Assembly (NCBI RefSeq): GCF_012641465.1
Contig: NZ_JABAIK010000008.1
Location: 124,001 to 188,000, forward strand
Direction: 5' to 3'
Source: Vibrio agarilyticus
GTDB taxonomy: Bacteria; Pseudomonadota; Gammaproteobacteria; Enterobacterales; Vibrionaceae
Length of the DNA stretch: 64,000 nucleotides
Shown here: positions 25,787 to 35,616 of the stretch, in pieces
Position numbering within the stretch: position 1 is the stretch's first letter
Layout: each line of letters begins with the position of its first letter
Made by a program: the position numbers and the translations under genes
Notes under the pieces: generated by a model
The model's database searches: none
Told to the model about the DNA's origin: nothing
Seen by the model: the letters and a program-made list of their open reading frames with translations, nothing else

Positions 25787-26659
25787 ATGGGTGCTCCACT
25801 CGCGGCACAATTGCCGTGGTTAGGCCGTTGGGTCATTCACATGAGCACGGCGGTGCTCTTAGTGTTACTCAGTTTTGCTGCACTGGCCGAGCCTGCGCTG
25901 CCTGAGGCACTCGCGCAAGGCGATAGCGTGACGGTCAGTGCCATGGAAAGCGATAATCAACGCATTACCTCGATGGAAGTTGGAAGCGGCATTCCCGCTT
26001 TTACCATGACCACCAACGCCGATGGCAGTGAAGATTATTCCGTGACGCTGCAAATATTGGCGCTGATGACCATGTTGGGTTTTTTGCCCGCCATGGTTAT
26101 TTTGATGACGTCGTTTACTCGTATTGTGGTCGTGATGTCGATATTGCGCCAGGCGATGGGGCTACAACAGACGCCTTCCAACCAAGTGATCATCGGTATT
26201 TCACTCTTTTTAACGTTTTTTGTCATGTCACCGGTGCTCAATCAAATTAACGAGCAGGCAATCCAACCTTATTTAAACGAGCAATTGACCGCGCGTCAGG
26301 CGTTTGATGCGGCGGAAATTCCAATGCGCACCTTTATGCTCAAACAGACACGCATCAAAGATTTAGAAACCTTTGTTGCCATGTCGGGTCAAGAGGTCGA
26401 TAGCCCAGAAGCGGTGTCTATGGCGGTACTGATCCCTGCGTTTATTACCTCTGAGCTCAAGACAGCGTTCCAAATTGGTTTTATGCTGTTTTTGCCATTT
26501 TTGATCATTGATTTAGTGGTCGCCTCTGTCCTTATGGCGATGGGTATGATGATGCTTTCACCTATGATTGTTTCATTGCCCTTTAAGCTGATGTTGTTTG
26601 TATTGGTCGATGGGTGGAACCTGATTCTTTCAACCCTTGCAGCCAGCTTTGCGGTATAG
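25787..26659 (+). CDS. fliP: Flagellar export gate protein FliP
   Basis: A 290-residue core gate protein; five FliP subunits with FliQ and FliR form the export pore. The cleavable signal peptide is residues 1 to about 36 ([14 protein letters not shown]). It continues with [20 protein letters not shown] and the conserved [14 protein letters not shown] and [20 protein letters not shown] segments. The start ATG touches the fliO stop. The N-terminal region before the signal is somewhat long, but no better start is apparent. Confidence 0.96.
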   Translation: MGAPLAAQLPWLGRWVIHMSTAVLLVLLSFAALAEPALPEALAQGDSVTVSAMESDNQRITSMEVGSGIPAFTMTTNADGSEDYSVTLQILALMTMLGFLPAMVILMTSFTRIVVVMSILRQAMGLQQTPSNQVIIGISLFLTFFVMSPVLNQINEQAIQPYLNEQLTARQAFDAAEIPMRTFMLKQTRIKDLETFVAMSGQEVDSPEAVSMAVLIPAFITSELKTAFQIGFMLFLPFLIIDLVVASVLMAMGMMMLSPMIVSLPFKLMLFVLVDGWNLILSTLAASFAV

Positions 26660-26671
26660 CGAGGTGCCCTA

Positions 26672-26941
26672 ATGACGCCAGAGTTATTTGTCGAATTATT
26701 CCGTGATGCGTTGTGGATGGTGCTCATCATGGTGTGCGCCATCATCATTCCCAGTTTATTGATTGGTTTGGTTGTGGCGATTTTTCAAGCGGCCACATCC
26801 ATCAATGAACAGACCTTAAGTTTTTTACCGCGTTTGGTGGTGACATTACTGGCGCTGATGGCATTTGGTCATTGGGGAACCCAGATGTTGATGGAATATT
26901 TTTACGCTTTAATTGAGCGCATGCCGCAGGTGCTTTACTAG
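26672..26941 (+). CDS. fliQ: Flagellar export gate protein FliQ
   Basis: An 89-residue protein with two hydrophobic helices (MVLIMVCAIIIPSLLIGLVV and LVVTLLALMAFGHWG). The SINEQTLSFLPRL loop between them is nearly invariant in FliQ. It winds round the FliP-FliR core of the export gate. GAGG lies 7 nt before the ATG. It ends one base before fliR. Confidence 0.95.
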   Translation: MTPELFVELFRDALWMVLIMVCAIIIPSLLIGLVVAIFQAATSINEQTLSFLPRLVVTLLALMAFGHWGTQMLMEYFYALIERMPQVLY

Positions 26942-26942
26942 C

Positions 26943-27725
26943 ATGGAATACCCAACCAGCGTCGTATTGGACTGGCTGGCCAACTATTTTTGGCCTTATG
27001 TCCGCATTTCGGCGATGTTGATGGTAATGACAGTCACGGGCGCTCGCTTTGTGTCACCACGAATACGGCTCTATTTAGGTTTGGCAATCACCTTTGCGGT
27101 GATGCCAGCGCTGCCTGCGGTCCCTAACGATTTGGCCATAATGTCGTTTGAAGGCTTTGTGACTACGGTAGAGCAGTTGGCGATTGGCGTTGCAATGGGG
27201 ATGGTGACTCAGTTTGTGATCCAAACGTTTGTGCTGTTGGGTCAAATACTCGGCATGCAATCAAGCTTAGGTTTCGCCTCTATGGTGGACCCGGCGAATG
27301 GTCAAAATACGCCTTTGCTTGGTCAGCTTTTTATGTTTTTGGCTACGCTGTTTTTTTTAGGCAGCGATGGTCACCTTCAAATGCTTCAGCTTGTGGTGAT
27401 GAGTTTTAAAACCTTACCCATTGGCCAAGGGGCGTTAACGGCGGTCGATTTTTATCAGTTGAGTGGCTGGCTTGGCATCATGTTTAAAACGGCATTGAGT
27501 ATGTCGTTGTCAGGCATTATTGCGCTTCTGACAATCAATTTGTCATTTGGGGTAATGACTCGGGCGGCGCCGCAATTGAATATTTTCTCATTGGGTTTTG
27601 CGTTTGCGCTTTTGGTTGGCTTACTGCTGTGTTGGTATATTCTGGCGGGGCTTTATAACCATTACCAACTGTTTTGGCCTGAGGCGCAAAGCCAAGTGTG
27701 TCAATTGATCCGTATCGACTGTTAA
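26943..27725 (+). CDS. fliR: Flagellar export gate protein FliR
   Basis: A 260-residue polytopic inner-membrane component of the export gate. The start MEYPTSVVLDWLANYFWPY at 26943 fits the family and lies one base after the fliQ stop; the longer frame from 26913 overlaps fliQ and is rejected. The segments QSSLGFASMVDPANGQNTPLL and LTINLSFGVMTRAAPQLNIF are conserved in FliR. A 22-bp gap leads to flhB. Confidence 0.95.
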   Translation: MEYPTSVVLDWLANYFWPYVRISAMLMVMTVTGARFVSPRIRLYLGLAITFAVMPALPAVPNDLAIMSFEGFVTTVEQLAIGVAMGMVTQFVIQTFVLLGQILGMQSSLGFASMVDPANGQNTPLLGQLFMFLATLFFLGSDGHLQMLQLVVMSFKTLPIGQGALTAVDFYQLSGWLGIMFKTALSMSLSGIIALLTINLSFGVMTRAAPQLNIFSLGFAFALLVGLLLCWYILAGLYNHYQLFWPEAQSQVCQLIRIDC

Positions 27726-27747
27726 CTGAGTAATTAAGGAGTGAGTC

Positions 27748-28878
27748 GTGGCAGAGTCTGACGGTCAAGAACGCACCGAAGAGGCCACCCCCCGAAGGCG
27801 TGAACAGGCGCGCGAAAAAGGGCAGGTGGCTCGCTCAAAAGAGTTAGCGTCGGCGTCGGTGCTGATTGTCGGTGCATTAGCGTTGATGTGGTTTGGCGAG
27901 TCGCTTGGCGCTGCGCTGTATCAAGTGATGGCGCGTCTCTTTGACCTAACGCGTGATGAGATTTTTGATGTGGGTAAGCTTATCGACATCGCTCGAGGCG
28001 CGGTGGTTGCTCTGTTGCTTCCTCTTTTGATGATTTTGCTGACCTTGTTCATTGCCGCTTTGATCGGCGCGGCGGGGGTGGGCGGCGTGAGTTTTTCTTG
28101 GCAAGCCGCAATGCCAAAACCAAACAAAATGAACCCGTTGAGCGGCCTAAAACGTATGGTCGGCATGCAAAGTTGGGTTGAGCTGATTAAGTCGATTTTA
28201 AAAGTGACTTTGGTCTCGGGAGTCGCTTGGTATTTGATATACAGCTCTCAAGGGGATCTGGTGCAGCTCAGCCTTGATGTTTACCCACAAAATATTTTTC
28301 ATGCGCTTGAGGTGTTGCTCGATTTCATTTTGCTCATTAGTTGCTCACTCCTGATTGTGGTGGCAATTGATATTCCTTTTCAAATTTGGCAACACGCCGA
28401 CCAACTCAAAATGACCAAGCAAGAGGTCAAAGACGAATACAAAGATACCGAAGGCAAACCTGAGGTAAAAGGGCGCATACGAATGCTGCAACGAGAAGCG
28501 GCGCAGCGGCGTATGATGGCAGAAGTGCCCTCTGCAGACGTTATCGTTACAAACCCGGAGCACTATTCGGTGGCGCTACGCTATAAGCAAGGTAGTGACC
28601 GAGCGCCGGTTGTCGTCGCCAAAGGGACTGACCATATGGCGATGAAAATTCGAGAAGTGGGACGCGAACACGCCATTGATATTGTGCCTGCGCCCCCTTT
28701 GGCGCGCGCGCTTTACTTTACCACTGAGCTTGAGCAGCAAATTCCAGATGGTCTGTTTAAGGCAGTTGCCCAAATTTTGGCCTACGTATTCCAGCTTAAA
28801 CAGTACCGCAAACGCGGTGGACATCGACCGAAATTGCAAGATTACGATTTGCCTATTCCACCCGATCTACGCCACTAG
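27748..28878 (+). CDS. flhB: Flagellar export switch protein FlhB
   Basis: A 376-residue membrane protein that switches export from rod/hook to filament substrates. N-terminus QERTEEATPRRREQAREKGQ, four transmembrane segments, then the cytoplasmic domain with the autocleavage site NPEH (VTNPEHYSVALRY) in place of the NPTH of Salmonella. Asn, Pro and His, needed for cleavage, are kept. The start is GTG with GGAG upstream. An ERIC-like fragment lies in the 217 bp between it and flhA. Confidence 0.96.
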   Translation: MAESDGQERTEEATPRRREQAREKGQVARSKELASASVLIVGALALMWFGESLGAALYQVMARLFDLTRDEIFDVGKLIDIARGAVVALLLPLLMILLTLFIAALIGAAGVGGVSFSWQAAMPKPNKMNPLSGLKRMVGMQSWVELIKSILKVTLVSGVAWYLIYSSQGDLVQLSLDVYPQNIFHALEVLLDFILLISCSLLIVVAIDIPFQIWQHADQLKMTKQEVKDEYKDTEGKPEVKGRIRMLQREAAQRRMMAEVPSADVIVTNPEHYSVALRYKQGSDRAPVVVAKGTDHMAMKIREVGREHAIDIVPAPPLARALYFTTELEQQIPDGLFKAVAQILAYVFQLKQYRKRGGHRPKLQDYDLPIPPDLRH

Positions 28879-28948
28879 TGGAGTGGCATCACGTCTGGCG
28901 ATGATAAATGCGTAATAGTGCTAGCACATAGGTGACTTAATTTGGCAA

Positions 28949-29046
28949 AATCACTCTTATGTTACACATAGTTTGTCTATGTTCACGAACTGCTCAGAGG
29001 CTTTGTTCGTTTGCTGCCTACCTGTAACTCCAAGTTGTTTGGGTAT
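28949..29046 (+). repeat. Truncated ERIC-like palindromic element (between flhB and flhA)
   Basis: The right two-thirds of the ERIC-like sequence found elsewhere in the window: GCTCAGAGGCTTTGTTCG, then GCTGCCTACCTGTAACTCCA and the terminal TTGTTTGGGTATA. The left end is missing or too diverged to see. It sits between flhB and flhA and would be transcribed if the operon reads through. Confidence 0.75.
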
Positions 29047-29095
29047 ATTTGGGTCACTAGCCAAAATTTGTTGAATACGAAGAACCGCGATCACC

Positions 29096-31192
29096 ATGAA
29101 ATTTTCTCTGCCTTTTGCCAATAAACTGCCCAAGCTGTCGCCTCGTGAACTTCCGGCGATTGGCGCACCTGTAATGGTGCTTGCCACCTTGGCCATGGTG
29201 GTCTTACCGATACCCGCACTGCTCCTTGACCTGTTCTTTACCTTTAACATTGCGATTGCCATGGTGGTGTTGCTTGTTACTGTGTATACAAGAAGGCCGC
29301 TCGATTTCGCTGCGTTTCCAACGGTTTTGTTAATTGCGACCTTGCTGCGCTTGGCACTTAATGTGGCCTCGACACGTGTGGTTTTACTGCACGGACATGA
29401 AGGCGGTAATGCGGCCGGTAACGTCATTGAAGCGTTTGGTAGTGTGGTGATTGGCGGCAACTATGCGGTTGGTCTAGTGGTATTCCTCATTTTGATGATC
29501 ATCAACTTCATGGTTGTTACTAAGGGTGCAGGACGAATTTCAGAAGTGAGTGCCCGCTTTACGTTGGATGCGTTGCCGGGGAAGCAGATGGCGATTGACG
29601 CTGACCTCAATGCGGGCCTTATTGACCAAGAACAAGCACGAACTCGCCGGTTTGAAGTGACCAAAGAGGCGGATTTTTATGGCTCGATGGACGGTGCGTC
29701 AAAATTTGTTAAAGGTGATGCGATTGCCGGTATTTTGATCCTTTTTATCAATATTATTGGTGGTCTGAGTATTGGTCTGGCTCAATATGGACTCGGCTTT
29801 GGCGAGGCGATGGAAATCTATACGCTGCTGACCATTGGTGATGGTCTGGTCGCTCAAATTCCGTCGCTATTACTTTCTATCGCGGCAGCCATGATGGTCA
29901 CTCGTCAAAATACCGATGAAGACATGGGTGAGCAGTTGGTGTTTCAGATGTTCGGCAATCCGAAAGCGCTGACCATTACCGCCGGCATTTTGGCCGTGAT
30001 GGGGATTGTACCCGGCATGCCACACTTTGCTTTTCTGTCACTGGCGTTAGTTGCCGGTGGCGCCTCTTATTACCTAATTCAAAAAGAGAAAAAACGCGCG
30101 GCCGAGCCTCAGCTTCCTGCCAACGTTGAGCCAGGGCAGGTCAGCGCGCCGCGCGAGTTGTCGTGGGATGATGTTCAGCCTGTTGATGTGATTGGGCTTG
30201 AAGTCGGCTATCGCTTAATTCCACTTGTCGATAGGGATCAAGGTGGTGAGTTGCTCGAACGCGTCAAAGGGGTACGCAAAAAGCTGTCGCAAGATTTTGG
30301 TTTTTTGATCCCACCAGTGCACATTCGCGACAACCTTGAACTGCCGCCCAACAGTTATCGCATTACCTTAATGGGCGTCGCGGTTGGCGAAGCGGACATT
30401 CGCCCTGATCAAGAGCTTGCCATTAATCCGGGGCAAGTTTATGGGCTCATCGATGGCGAACCGACGATTGATCCGGCTTTTGGCTTGGAAGCGGTCTGGA
30501 TTCGCCCAGATCAGCAAGAGCATGCGCAAGCGCTCGGGTATACCGTCGTCGATTCACCCACAGTACTGGCAACGCATTTGAGTCAGCAATTGACCAATAA
30601 TGCCTCGCAGCTGCTGGGTCATGAAGAAGTGGAAAACTTACTGGAGATGTTGGCACGCAGTACGCCGAAGCTAGTCGAAAATTTTGTTCCCGATCAATTG
30701 CCTTTAGGTACTGTGGTCAAAGTGCTGCAAAATCTACTTAACGAAGCGATTCCGATCCGCGACATTCGTACTATCGTTCAAACTTTGGCGGAATATTCGG
30801 CCAAGAGTCAAGAAGCCGACATTCTTACCGCCGCTTCGCGAATTGCACTTAAACGACTTATTGTTCAGGAAATCAATGGGATAGATCCTGAGCTTCCAGT
30901 GATTACTCTCATTCCTGAGCTGGAACAAATTTTGCATCAGACCATGCAGGCGTCCGGTGGCGAATCGGCCGGAATTGAGCCAGGGCTGGCTGAGCGATTG
31001 CAAATGTCGCTAAGCCAAGCCACTCAAGAACAAGAGCTGAAAGGTGAGCCCGCGGTACTGCTGACCTCTGGCGTACTGCGCTCAACATTGGCCAAATTTG
31101 TCAAAAATACGATTCCGAACCTTCGCGTGCTTTCCTATCAGGAAATTCCTGACGAGAAGCAGATACGAATTGTTCAAGCCGTAGGTAATTAG
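29096..31192 (+). CDS. flhA: Flagellar export gate protein FlhA
   Basis: A 698-residue membrane protein forming the nonameric export ring that receives substrate-chaperone complexes. Eight hydrophobic segments fill the first 330 residues. The conserved FHIPEP-type cytoplasmic loop is seen as KGAGRISEVSARFTLDALPG and the KQMAIDADLNAGLID segment. The C-terminal cytoplasmic domain follows from about residue 350. Its ribosome-binding site is weak. It begins 217 bp after flhB, behind an ERIC-like fragment, so it may have its own promoter; I found no clear sigma-54 or sigma-28 site. Confidence 0.96.
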   Translation: MKFSLPFANKLPKLSPRELPAIGAPVMVLATLAMVVLPIPALLLDLFFTFNIAIAMVVLLVTVYTRRPLDFAAFPTVLLIATLLRLALNVASTRVVLLHGHEGGNAAGNVIEAFGSVVIGGNYAVGLVVFLILMIINFMVVTKGAGRISEVSARFTLDALPGKQMAIDADLNAGLIDQEQARTRRFEVTKEADFYGSMDGASKFVKGDAIAGILILFINIIGGLSIGLAQYGLGFGEAMEIYTLLTIGDGLVAQIPSLLLSIAAAMMVTRQNTDEDMGEQLVFQMFGNPKALTITAGILAVMGIVPGMPHFAFLSLALVAGGASYYLIQKEKKRAAEPQLPANVEPGQVSAPRELSWDDVQPVDVIGLEVGYRLIPLVDRDQGGELLERVKGVRKKLSQDFGFLIPPVHIRDNLELPPNSYRITLMGVAVGEADIRPDQELAINPGQVYGLIDGEPTIDPAFGLEAVWIRPDQQEHAQALGYTVVDSPTVLATHLSQQLTNNASQLLGHEEVENLLEMLARSTPKLVENFVPDQLPLGTVVKVLQNLLNEAIPIRDIRTIVQTLAEYSAKSQEADILTAASRIALKRLIVQEINGIDPELPVITLIPELEQILHQTMQASGGESAGIEPGLAERLQMSLSQATQEQELKGEPAVLLTSGVLRSTLAKFVKNTIPNLRVLSYQEIPDEKQIRIVQAVGN

Positions 31193-31215
31193 AATTCTGA
31201 CATGGACAGACCGCG

Positions 31216-32712
31216 TTGAAAATTAAACGATTTTTTGCCAAAGATATGAGAACAGCGCTGCTGCAGGTCAAAGAAGATCTCGGAGCCGATGCGGTGATCA
31301 TGTCAAACAAAAAGGTGGCTGGTGGTGTTGAGATTGTCGCGGCAATTGATGGCGACAATCGCGTCAGTTCATCTTTTGCCAGTAGCGAGCGTCGCGCAGC
31401 GCCAACACCACCAACGCGCTCATCTCACACCGCATCTTTGCCTGCGTCATCAGCCAATGGCGCAAGACGTAATCTTGAAAACGACCGTGTCAGCCTGAAC
31501 TCCAGTGCAGAGAAGGGCCGCTCAATGACTCAGCGTTTTGCCAACATGCTTAAGCAGTATGGTGGTCAGCCTGATCCTCAAGATGACGATCTGTCACAGC
31601 AAGACTCGCTCAGCGCGCTGCTTGCTCGCCAGCAAAAACATGCCTCATCAGCACCAGCGGTTGGCGGCGGGGAGTCGGCACTGTCGCGTTTGATTCGCGA
31701 AGATTTAAACCAAGAGCGACCACAGCCGCGTCTTGACCCCACTCGTTATGAACGCAAACGTCCCTATCAATCCAGTCGTGATGAAGAGTTACCGAGTGAA
31801 CTGGAAACGATGCGCGAAGAGATGGTGTCAATTCGACGCTTGCTCGAGCATCAGGTCTCTGGGCTCATGTGGCAAGAGGTTGAGCGTCGAGAGCCACTGC
31901 GCGCAATGCTGATTAAACGTCTTGAGCGAATGGGCGTTTCCTCGGAATTGGCCGACCAGATGGCTTGTTACATTCCGGAAGAGACTGAGCCAGCTCGTGC
32001 CTGGAAAGCGCTGCTTGCGTTAGTTGCCGATCAAATCGCGGTGACCAAACAAGATATATTAAAACGTGGTGGTGTCGTGGCATTACTTGGGCCAACCGGT
32101 GTTGGCAAAACCACCACCGTGGCCAAACTGGCGGCGCGAGCGGCAATGGAATACGGCGCTGATAACGTGGCCTTGGTGACCACGGATACCTACCGTATTG
32201 GCGCTCATGAGCAGTTGTCGATTTACGGCCGTATCATGGGTTGTCCCGTGAAAGTGGCTAAAGATTCTAAAGAGTTGGCCGATGTTATTTATCAGCTTCG
32301 AAATCGCCACTTAGTCTTGGTCGACACGGCAGGTATGGGACAGCGCGATGTGCGTCTATCAGAACAGCTCGACACACTGATGCAAGACAGCGGCAATGTG
32401 ATTCACAGCTATCTGGTGTTACCAGCAACAGCCCAGCGCCGAGTGCTGCAAGAGACCATTGAGCACTTTCGCCACATTCCGTTATCGGGCTGTATTATGA
32501 CTAAATTGGATGAATCGCTGAGTCTCGGCGAATTTATCAGTGTTGTGGTGCAAAATGCGCTTCCGGTGGCCTACATTGCTAATGGTCAGCGAGTGCCGGA
32601 GGATATTGTTATTGCTCAGCCTAAGTACATGATCGCAAAGGCGAATGAATTACTTGAGAAGTCAACAGAGAATGAACCCCACTACTGGAACAGTGACCAC
32701 GATGGATTCTAG
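31216..32712 (+). CDS. flhF: Polar flagellar placement GTPase FlhF
   Basis: A 498-residue SRP-family GTPase that marks the pole for flagellar assembly. The basic N-terminus (LKIKRFFAKDMRTALLQVKE) precedes a variable Ser/Arg/Gln-rich region (about residues 55-200). The NG domain has G1 LGPTGVGKTTT, the DTYRIGAHEQL segment, G3 DTAGMGQRD and G4 TKLDE. The start is TTG at 31216, fixed by the family N-terminus; the ribosome-binding site is poor, suggesting low expression. In Vibrio it is antagonised by FlhG, encoded next. Confidence 0.95.
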   Translation: MKIKRFFAKDMRTALLQVKEDLGADAVIMSNKKVAGGVEIVAAIDGDNRVSSSFASSERRAAPTPPTRSSHTASLPASSANGARRNLENDRVSLNSSAEKGRSMTQRFANMLKQYGGQPDPQDDDLSQQDSLSALLARQQKHASSAPAVGGGESALSRLIREDLNQERPQPRLDPTRYERKRPYQSSRDEELPSELETMREEMVSIRRLLEHQVSGLMWQEVERREPLRAMLIKRLERMGVSSELADQMACYIPEETEPARAWKALLALVADQIAVTKQDILKRGGVVALLGPTGVGKTTTVAKLAARAAMEYGADNVALVTTDTYRIGAHEQLSIYGRIMGCPVKVAKDSKELADVIYQLRNRHLVLVDTAGMGQRDVRLSEQLDTLMQDSGNVIHSYLVLPATAQRRVLQETIEHFRHIPLSGCIMTKLDESLSLGEFISVVVQNALPVAYIANGQRVPEDIVIAQPKYMIAKANELLEKSTENEPHYWNSDHDGF

Positions 32713-32725
32713 GCGGCCGACAACT

Positions 32726-33613
32726 ATGATTGAGAACACGATTTACGATCAAGCCAGCGGCCTACGCCGTTTAACGCAACCTTCGATGACTAAAGTGATC
32801 GCGGTGACTGGTGGCAAAGGCGGTGTGGGCAAATCCAACGTGACGCTGGGAATGGCGATGGTGATGGCACGCCAAGGCAAAAAAGTCATGGTACTGGATG
32901 CCGATTTGGGCCTTGCCAATGTTGATGTCATGCTTGGTATTCGCTCCAAGCGCAACCTGGGCCATGTCTTGGCTGGGGAATGCGAATTGCGCGATGCGAT
33001 AGTCGAAGGGCCGTATGGGATCAAAATTATTCCAGCGACCTCAGGTACGCAAAGTATGACCGAGCTCAGCCATGCCCAACATGCCGGTCTTATTCGAGCA
33101 TTTGGCACGCTTGAAGAAGAGATGGAAGTGCTGTTAATTGATACGGCTGCCGGAATTTCTGACATGGTGGTTAGCTTTTCGCGCGCCGCGCAAGATGTGG
33201 TCGTGGTCGTATGTGATGAACCTACATCGATAACGGACGCTTATGCTTTGATTAAGTTATTGAGTAAAGAGCATCAAGTGCAGCGCTTCAAAGTGGTGGC
33301 GAACATGGTTAGAAGCTACCGTGAAGGACGAGAATTATTTGCAAAATTGACCTTGGTCACAGAGCGATTCTTGAATGTGAGCCTTGAACTCGTGGCATGT
33401 ATCCCATTGGATGATAAAGTAAGACAAGCAGTAAAAAGGCAAAAAATTGTGGTTGATGCGTTTCCGCGCTCGCCTGCAGCACTAGCCATCAGCTCATTAG
33501 CAAATAAAGCGTTAACTTGGCCGATTCCGAAAACGCCAAGTGGCCATTTAGAATTTTTTGTTGAACGACTACTGAATCGAAACGCATTTTCAGAGGGCTC
33601 GCTTGGTGAATAA
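32726..33613 (+). CDS. flhG: Flagellar number regulator FlhG (MinD/ParA-like ATPase)
   Basis: A 295-residue ATPase that restrains FlhF and FlrA so that only one polar flagellum is made. The N-terminal DQASGLR motif (residues 8-14) is the peptide that activates FlhF GTPase. The deviant Walker A GGKGGVGKSN (29-38), the LDADLGLANVDVMLG segment and DTAAGISDMV are typical. The C-terminus ends in a possible amphipathic membrane-targeting helix (LEFFVERLLNRN). Start ATG at 32726 follows the family; upstream in-frame starts overlap flhF. It overlaps fliA by 8 bp. Confidence 0.94.
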   Translation: MIENTIYDQASGLRRLTQPSMTKVIAVTGGKGGVGKSNVTLGMAMVMARQGKKVMVLDADLGLANVDVMLGIRSKRNLGHVLAGECELRDAIVEGPYGIKIIPATSGTQSMTELSHAQHAGLIRAFGTLEEEMEVLLIDTAAGISDMVVSFSRAAQDVVVVVCDEPTSITDAYALIKLLSKEHQVQRFKVVANMVRSYREGRELFAKLTLVTERFLNVSLELVACIPLDDKVRQAVKRQKIVVDAFPRSPAALAISSLANKALTWPIPKTPSGHLEFFVERLLNRNAFSEGSLGE

Positions 33614-34340
33614 AGCGCTCACTTATGACCAACACGCCAAGATAAACAGTCAACAGTTGTTTATTGAGCGTTACTCGGTGTTGGTCAAACGGATTGCGCA
33701 TCATTTACTTGGACGCTTACCTCCGAGTGTTCAGGTGGAAGATCTGATCCAGTCGGGTATGATAGGTCTTATTGAGGCGCAGCAAAATTACGATGCGTCA
33801 AAAGGGGCCAGTTTTGAAACTTACGCAGGCATTCGCATTCGTGGCGCAATGTTGGACGACATTCGCCGTGGCGACTGGGTGCCGCGTTCAGTGCATAAAA
33901 GTAATCGTGATATTAATCAAGCGATTGCTGAACTAGAAGGGGTGTTAAATCGCGATCCTTCCGATGCGGAAGTGGCAAAACACATGGGACTTTCTTTAGA
34001 TCAATATCATCATGCGCTAACCGATATAAACTGTTCGCGATTAGTTGGTATTGATGATTTGGGAGTGTCCGATGATGTCATTGGCCCTTGTGATGAAAGC
34101 GATGACCATAACCCATTTAAGGGAGTGGCCGATCACGCTTTTCGCCAGTCGCTTATCGACGCAATTAAACAGTTGCCAGAGCGGGAAGCCCTTGTCCTTT
34201 CGCTCTATTACGATGAAGAACTTAACTTAAAAGAAATTGGCGAAATTTTGACGGTGAGTGAATCTCGCGTCAGTCAGATATTGAGTCAATCCATGCAACG
34301 TTTACGCACCAAACTCAGTGCTTGGACACAACATGACTAA
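33606..34340 (+). CDS. fliA: Flagellar sigma factor FliA (sigma-28)
   Basis: A 244-residue sigma factor that directs late flagellar genes, including the three flagellin promoters in this window. Region 2 contains [20 protein letters not shown] and [20 protein letters not shown]; region 4 ends in [23 protein letters not shown] at 33606 (VNKALTYDQ) is preferred from the family N-terminus, with GAGG 9 nt upstream; TTG at 33603 is possible. It overlaps the end of flhG. Its anti-sigma factor FlgM is not in this window. Confidence 0.95.
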   Translation: MNKALTYDQHAKINSQQLFIERYSVLVKRIAHHLLGRLPPSVQVEDLIQSGMIGLIEAQQNYDASKGASFETYAGIRIRGAMLDDIRRGDWVPRSVHKSNRDINQAIAELEGVLNRDPSDAEVAKHMGLSLDQYHHALTDINCSRLVGIDDLGVSDDVIGPCDESDDHNPFKGVADHAFRQSLIDAIKQLPEREALVLSLYYDEELNLKEIGEILTVSESRVSQILSQSMQRLRTKLSAWTQHD

Positions 34341-34372
34341 ACACACTGATTTTGATTTCAGTGGAGGCAATT

Positions 34373-34753
34373 TTGAATAAAAACATGAAGATCCTTATTG
34401 TTGACGATTTTTCAACAATGCGCCGTATTGTAAAGAACCTTCTACGCGATCTTGGTTTTAATAATACCCAAGAAGCAGACGACGGTCTCACTGCTTTACC
34501 TATGCTCAAAAAAGGTGACTTCGATTTTGTTGTAACGGATTGGAACATGCCGGGAATGCAAGGTATCGATTTGCTGCGTAACATTCGTGCTGATGATCAG
34601 CTTAAACACTTGCCTGTTTTGATGATCACAGCAGAAGCGAAACGTGAGCAAATTATTGAAGCTGCCCAAGCTGGAGTGAACGGTTATATTGTGAAACCTT
34701 TTACCGCGGCGACATTAAAAGAAAAGCTTGAGAAAATTTTTGAACGTCTCTAA
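34373..34753 (+). CDS. cheY: Chemotaxis response regulator CheY
   Basis: A 126-residue single-domain receiver; phospho-CheY binds FliM and makes the motor reverse. The acidic pair Asp11-Asp12, acceptor Asp56 ([10 protein letters not shown]), the [10 protein letters not shown] switch threonine and the [12 protein letters not shown] end are all present. TTG at 34373 ([11 protein letters not shown]) is chosen because GGAGG at 34363-34367 lies 5 nt upstream; the ATG at 34385 is the alternative. A hairpin at 34825-34849 lies between it and cheZ. Confidence 0.95.
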   Translation: MNKNMKILIVDDFSTMRRIVKNLLRDLGFNNTQEADDGLTALPMLKKGDFDFVVTDWNMPGMQGIDLLRNIRADDQLKHLPVLMITAEAKREQIIEAAQAGVNGYIVKPFTAATLKEKLEKIFERL

Positions 34754-34824
34754 TGAGAGTTTTGTTCAATAATTTGTAAATGCGCCACGCATTGAGTGAG
34801 ATGAGCATCATCACATCAAAGCGC

Positions 34825-34849
34825 GCTGCCACCACAACGTCGTGGCAGC
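34825..34849 (+). other. Intercistronic hairpin between cheY and cheZ
   Basis: GCTGCCAC and GTGGCAGC form a perfect 8-bp GC-rich stem with a 9-nt loop. It is followed by AAAAATAAAG and not by a T run, so it is not a standard terminator. It may protect upstream mRNA or lower cheZ relative to cheY. Confidence 0.6.
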
Positions 34850-34875
34850 AAAAATAAAGAAAAGGTCTAGGAAGG

Positions 34876-35607
34876 ATGATCACATTAGAGCAAGCGAAGC
34901 GACTGGTTCAATTGCTGGAACAAGGCGAGCAAGCACAGGCAAATGAGCTGTGTTTGAGCCTAGTTCAGGGTGAGCATCACCCGATGCTGCAAGAGATTGG
35001 CGCATTAACTCGCGATCTTCATGACTCACTGAGAAATTTCAATTTTGATCAACGTATCACGCAAATAGCACAGGATGAAATTCCGGATGCACGTGATCGG
35101 CTTAACTATGTGATTAAAAGAACCGAAGTTGCTGCCAATAAGACCATGGACGCTGTCGAAACTTGTCTGCCGATTGCAGACAACCTTCAAGCTGGATTGC
35201 AACAAGTTCGCCCCACATGGAATGCCTTGATGGGTGGTCGAATTGAGCTGAGTGAATTTAAAGCGCTGTGCCATCGAATAGAGCTGCTGCTATCTCAAGT
35301 TGAAGGAGACAGTAGCGAGCTGCGTGGTCAATTAACGGAAATTCTTATGGCGCAAGATTTCCAGGATTTGACCGGCCAAATTATTCGTCGTGTGATCACC
35401 TTAGTTAACGAGGTGGAAGATCGTCTGGTAGAGATACTTACGGTATTTTCAAGCCAGAGTAATGCAATAACAGAAGAAAATAAAACTACCCCTGAGGCGG
35501 TGCGTCGAGAAGGCGTTGAAGGCCCCATTATCAATGCCGATCAGCGAGAAGATGCTGTCTCCTCGCAAGATGAAGTCGATGATTTGTTGTCCAGTCTTGG
35601 ATTTTAA
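34876..35607 (+). CDS. cheZ: CheY phosphatase CheZ
   Basis: A 243-residue protein that dephosphorylates CheY-P. The long helical hairpin contains the catalytic segment ILMAQDFQDLTGQIIRRV with the conserved Gln that attacks water. The C-terminal CheY-binding peptide is SQDEVDDLLSSLGF. GGAAGG lies before the ATG. It is the second gene of the cheYZAB block, with a 122-bp gap to cheY and 9 bp to cheA. Confidence 0.95.
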   Translation: MITLEQAKRLVQLLEQGEQAQANELCLSLVQGEHHPMLQEIGALTRDLHDSLRNFNFDQRITQIAQDEIPDARDRLNYVIKRTEVAANKTMDAVETCLPIADNLQAGLQQVRPTWNALMGGRIELSEFKALCHRIELLLSQVEGDSSELRGQLTEILMAQDFQDLTGQIIRRVITLVNEVEDRLVEILTVFSSQSNAITEENKTTPEAVRREGVEGPIINADQREDAVSSQDEVDDLLSSLGF

Positions 35608-35616
35608 AGGTAATGT

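Noticed and set aside
28920-29095. Sigma-54 promoter before flhA
   Set aside because: TTGG-type sequences are present but none has a GC twelve bases downstream in the right frame.
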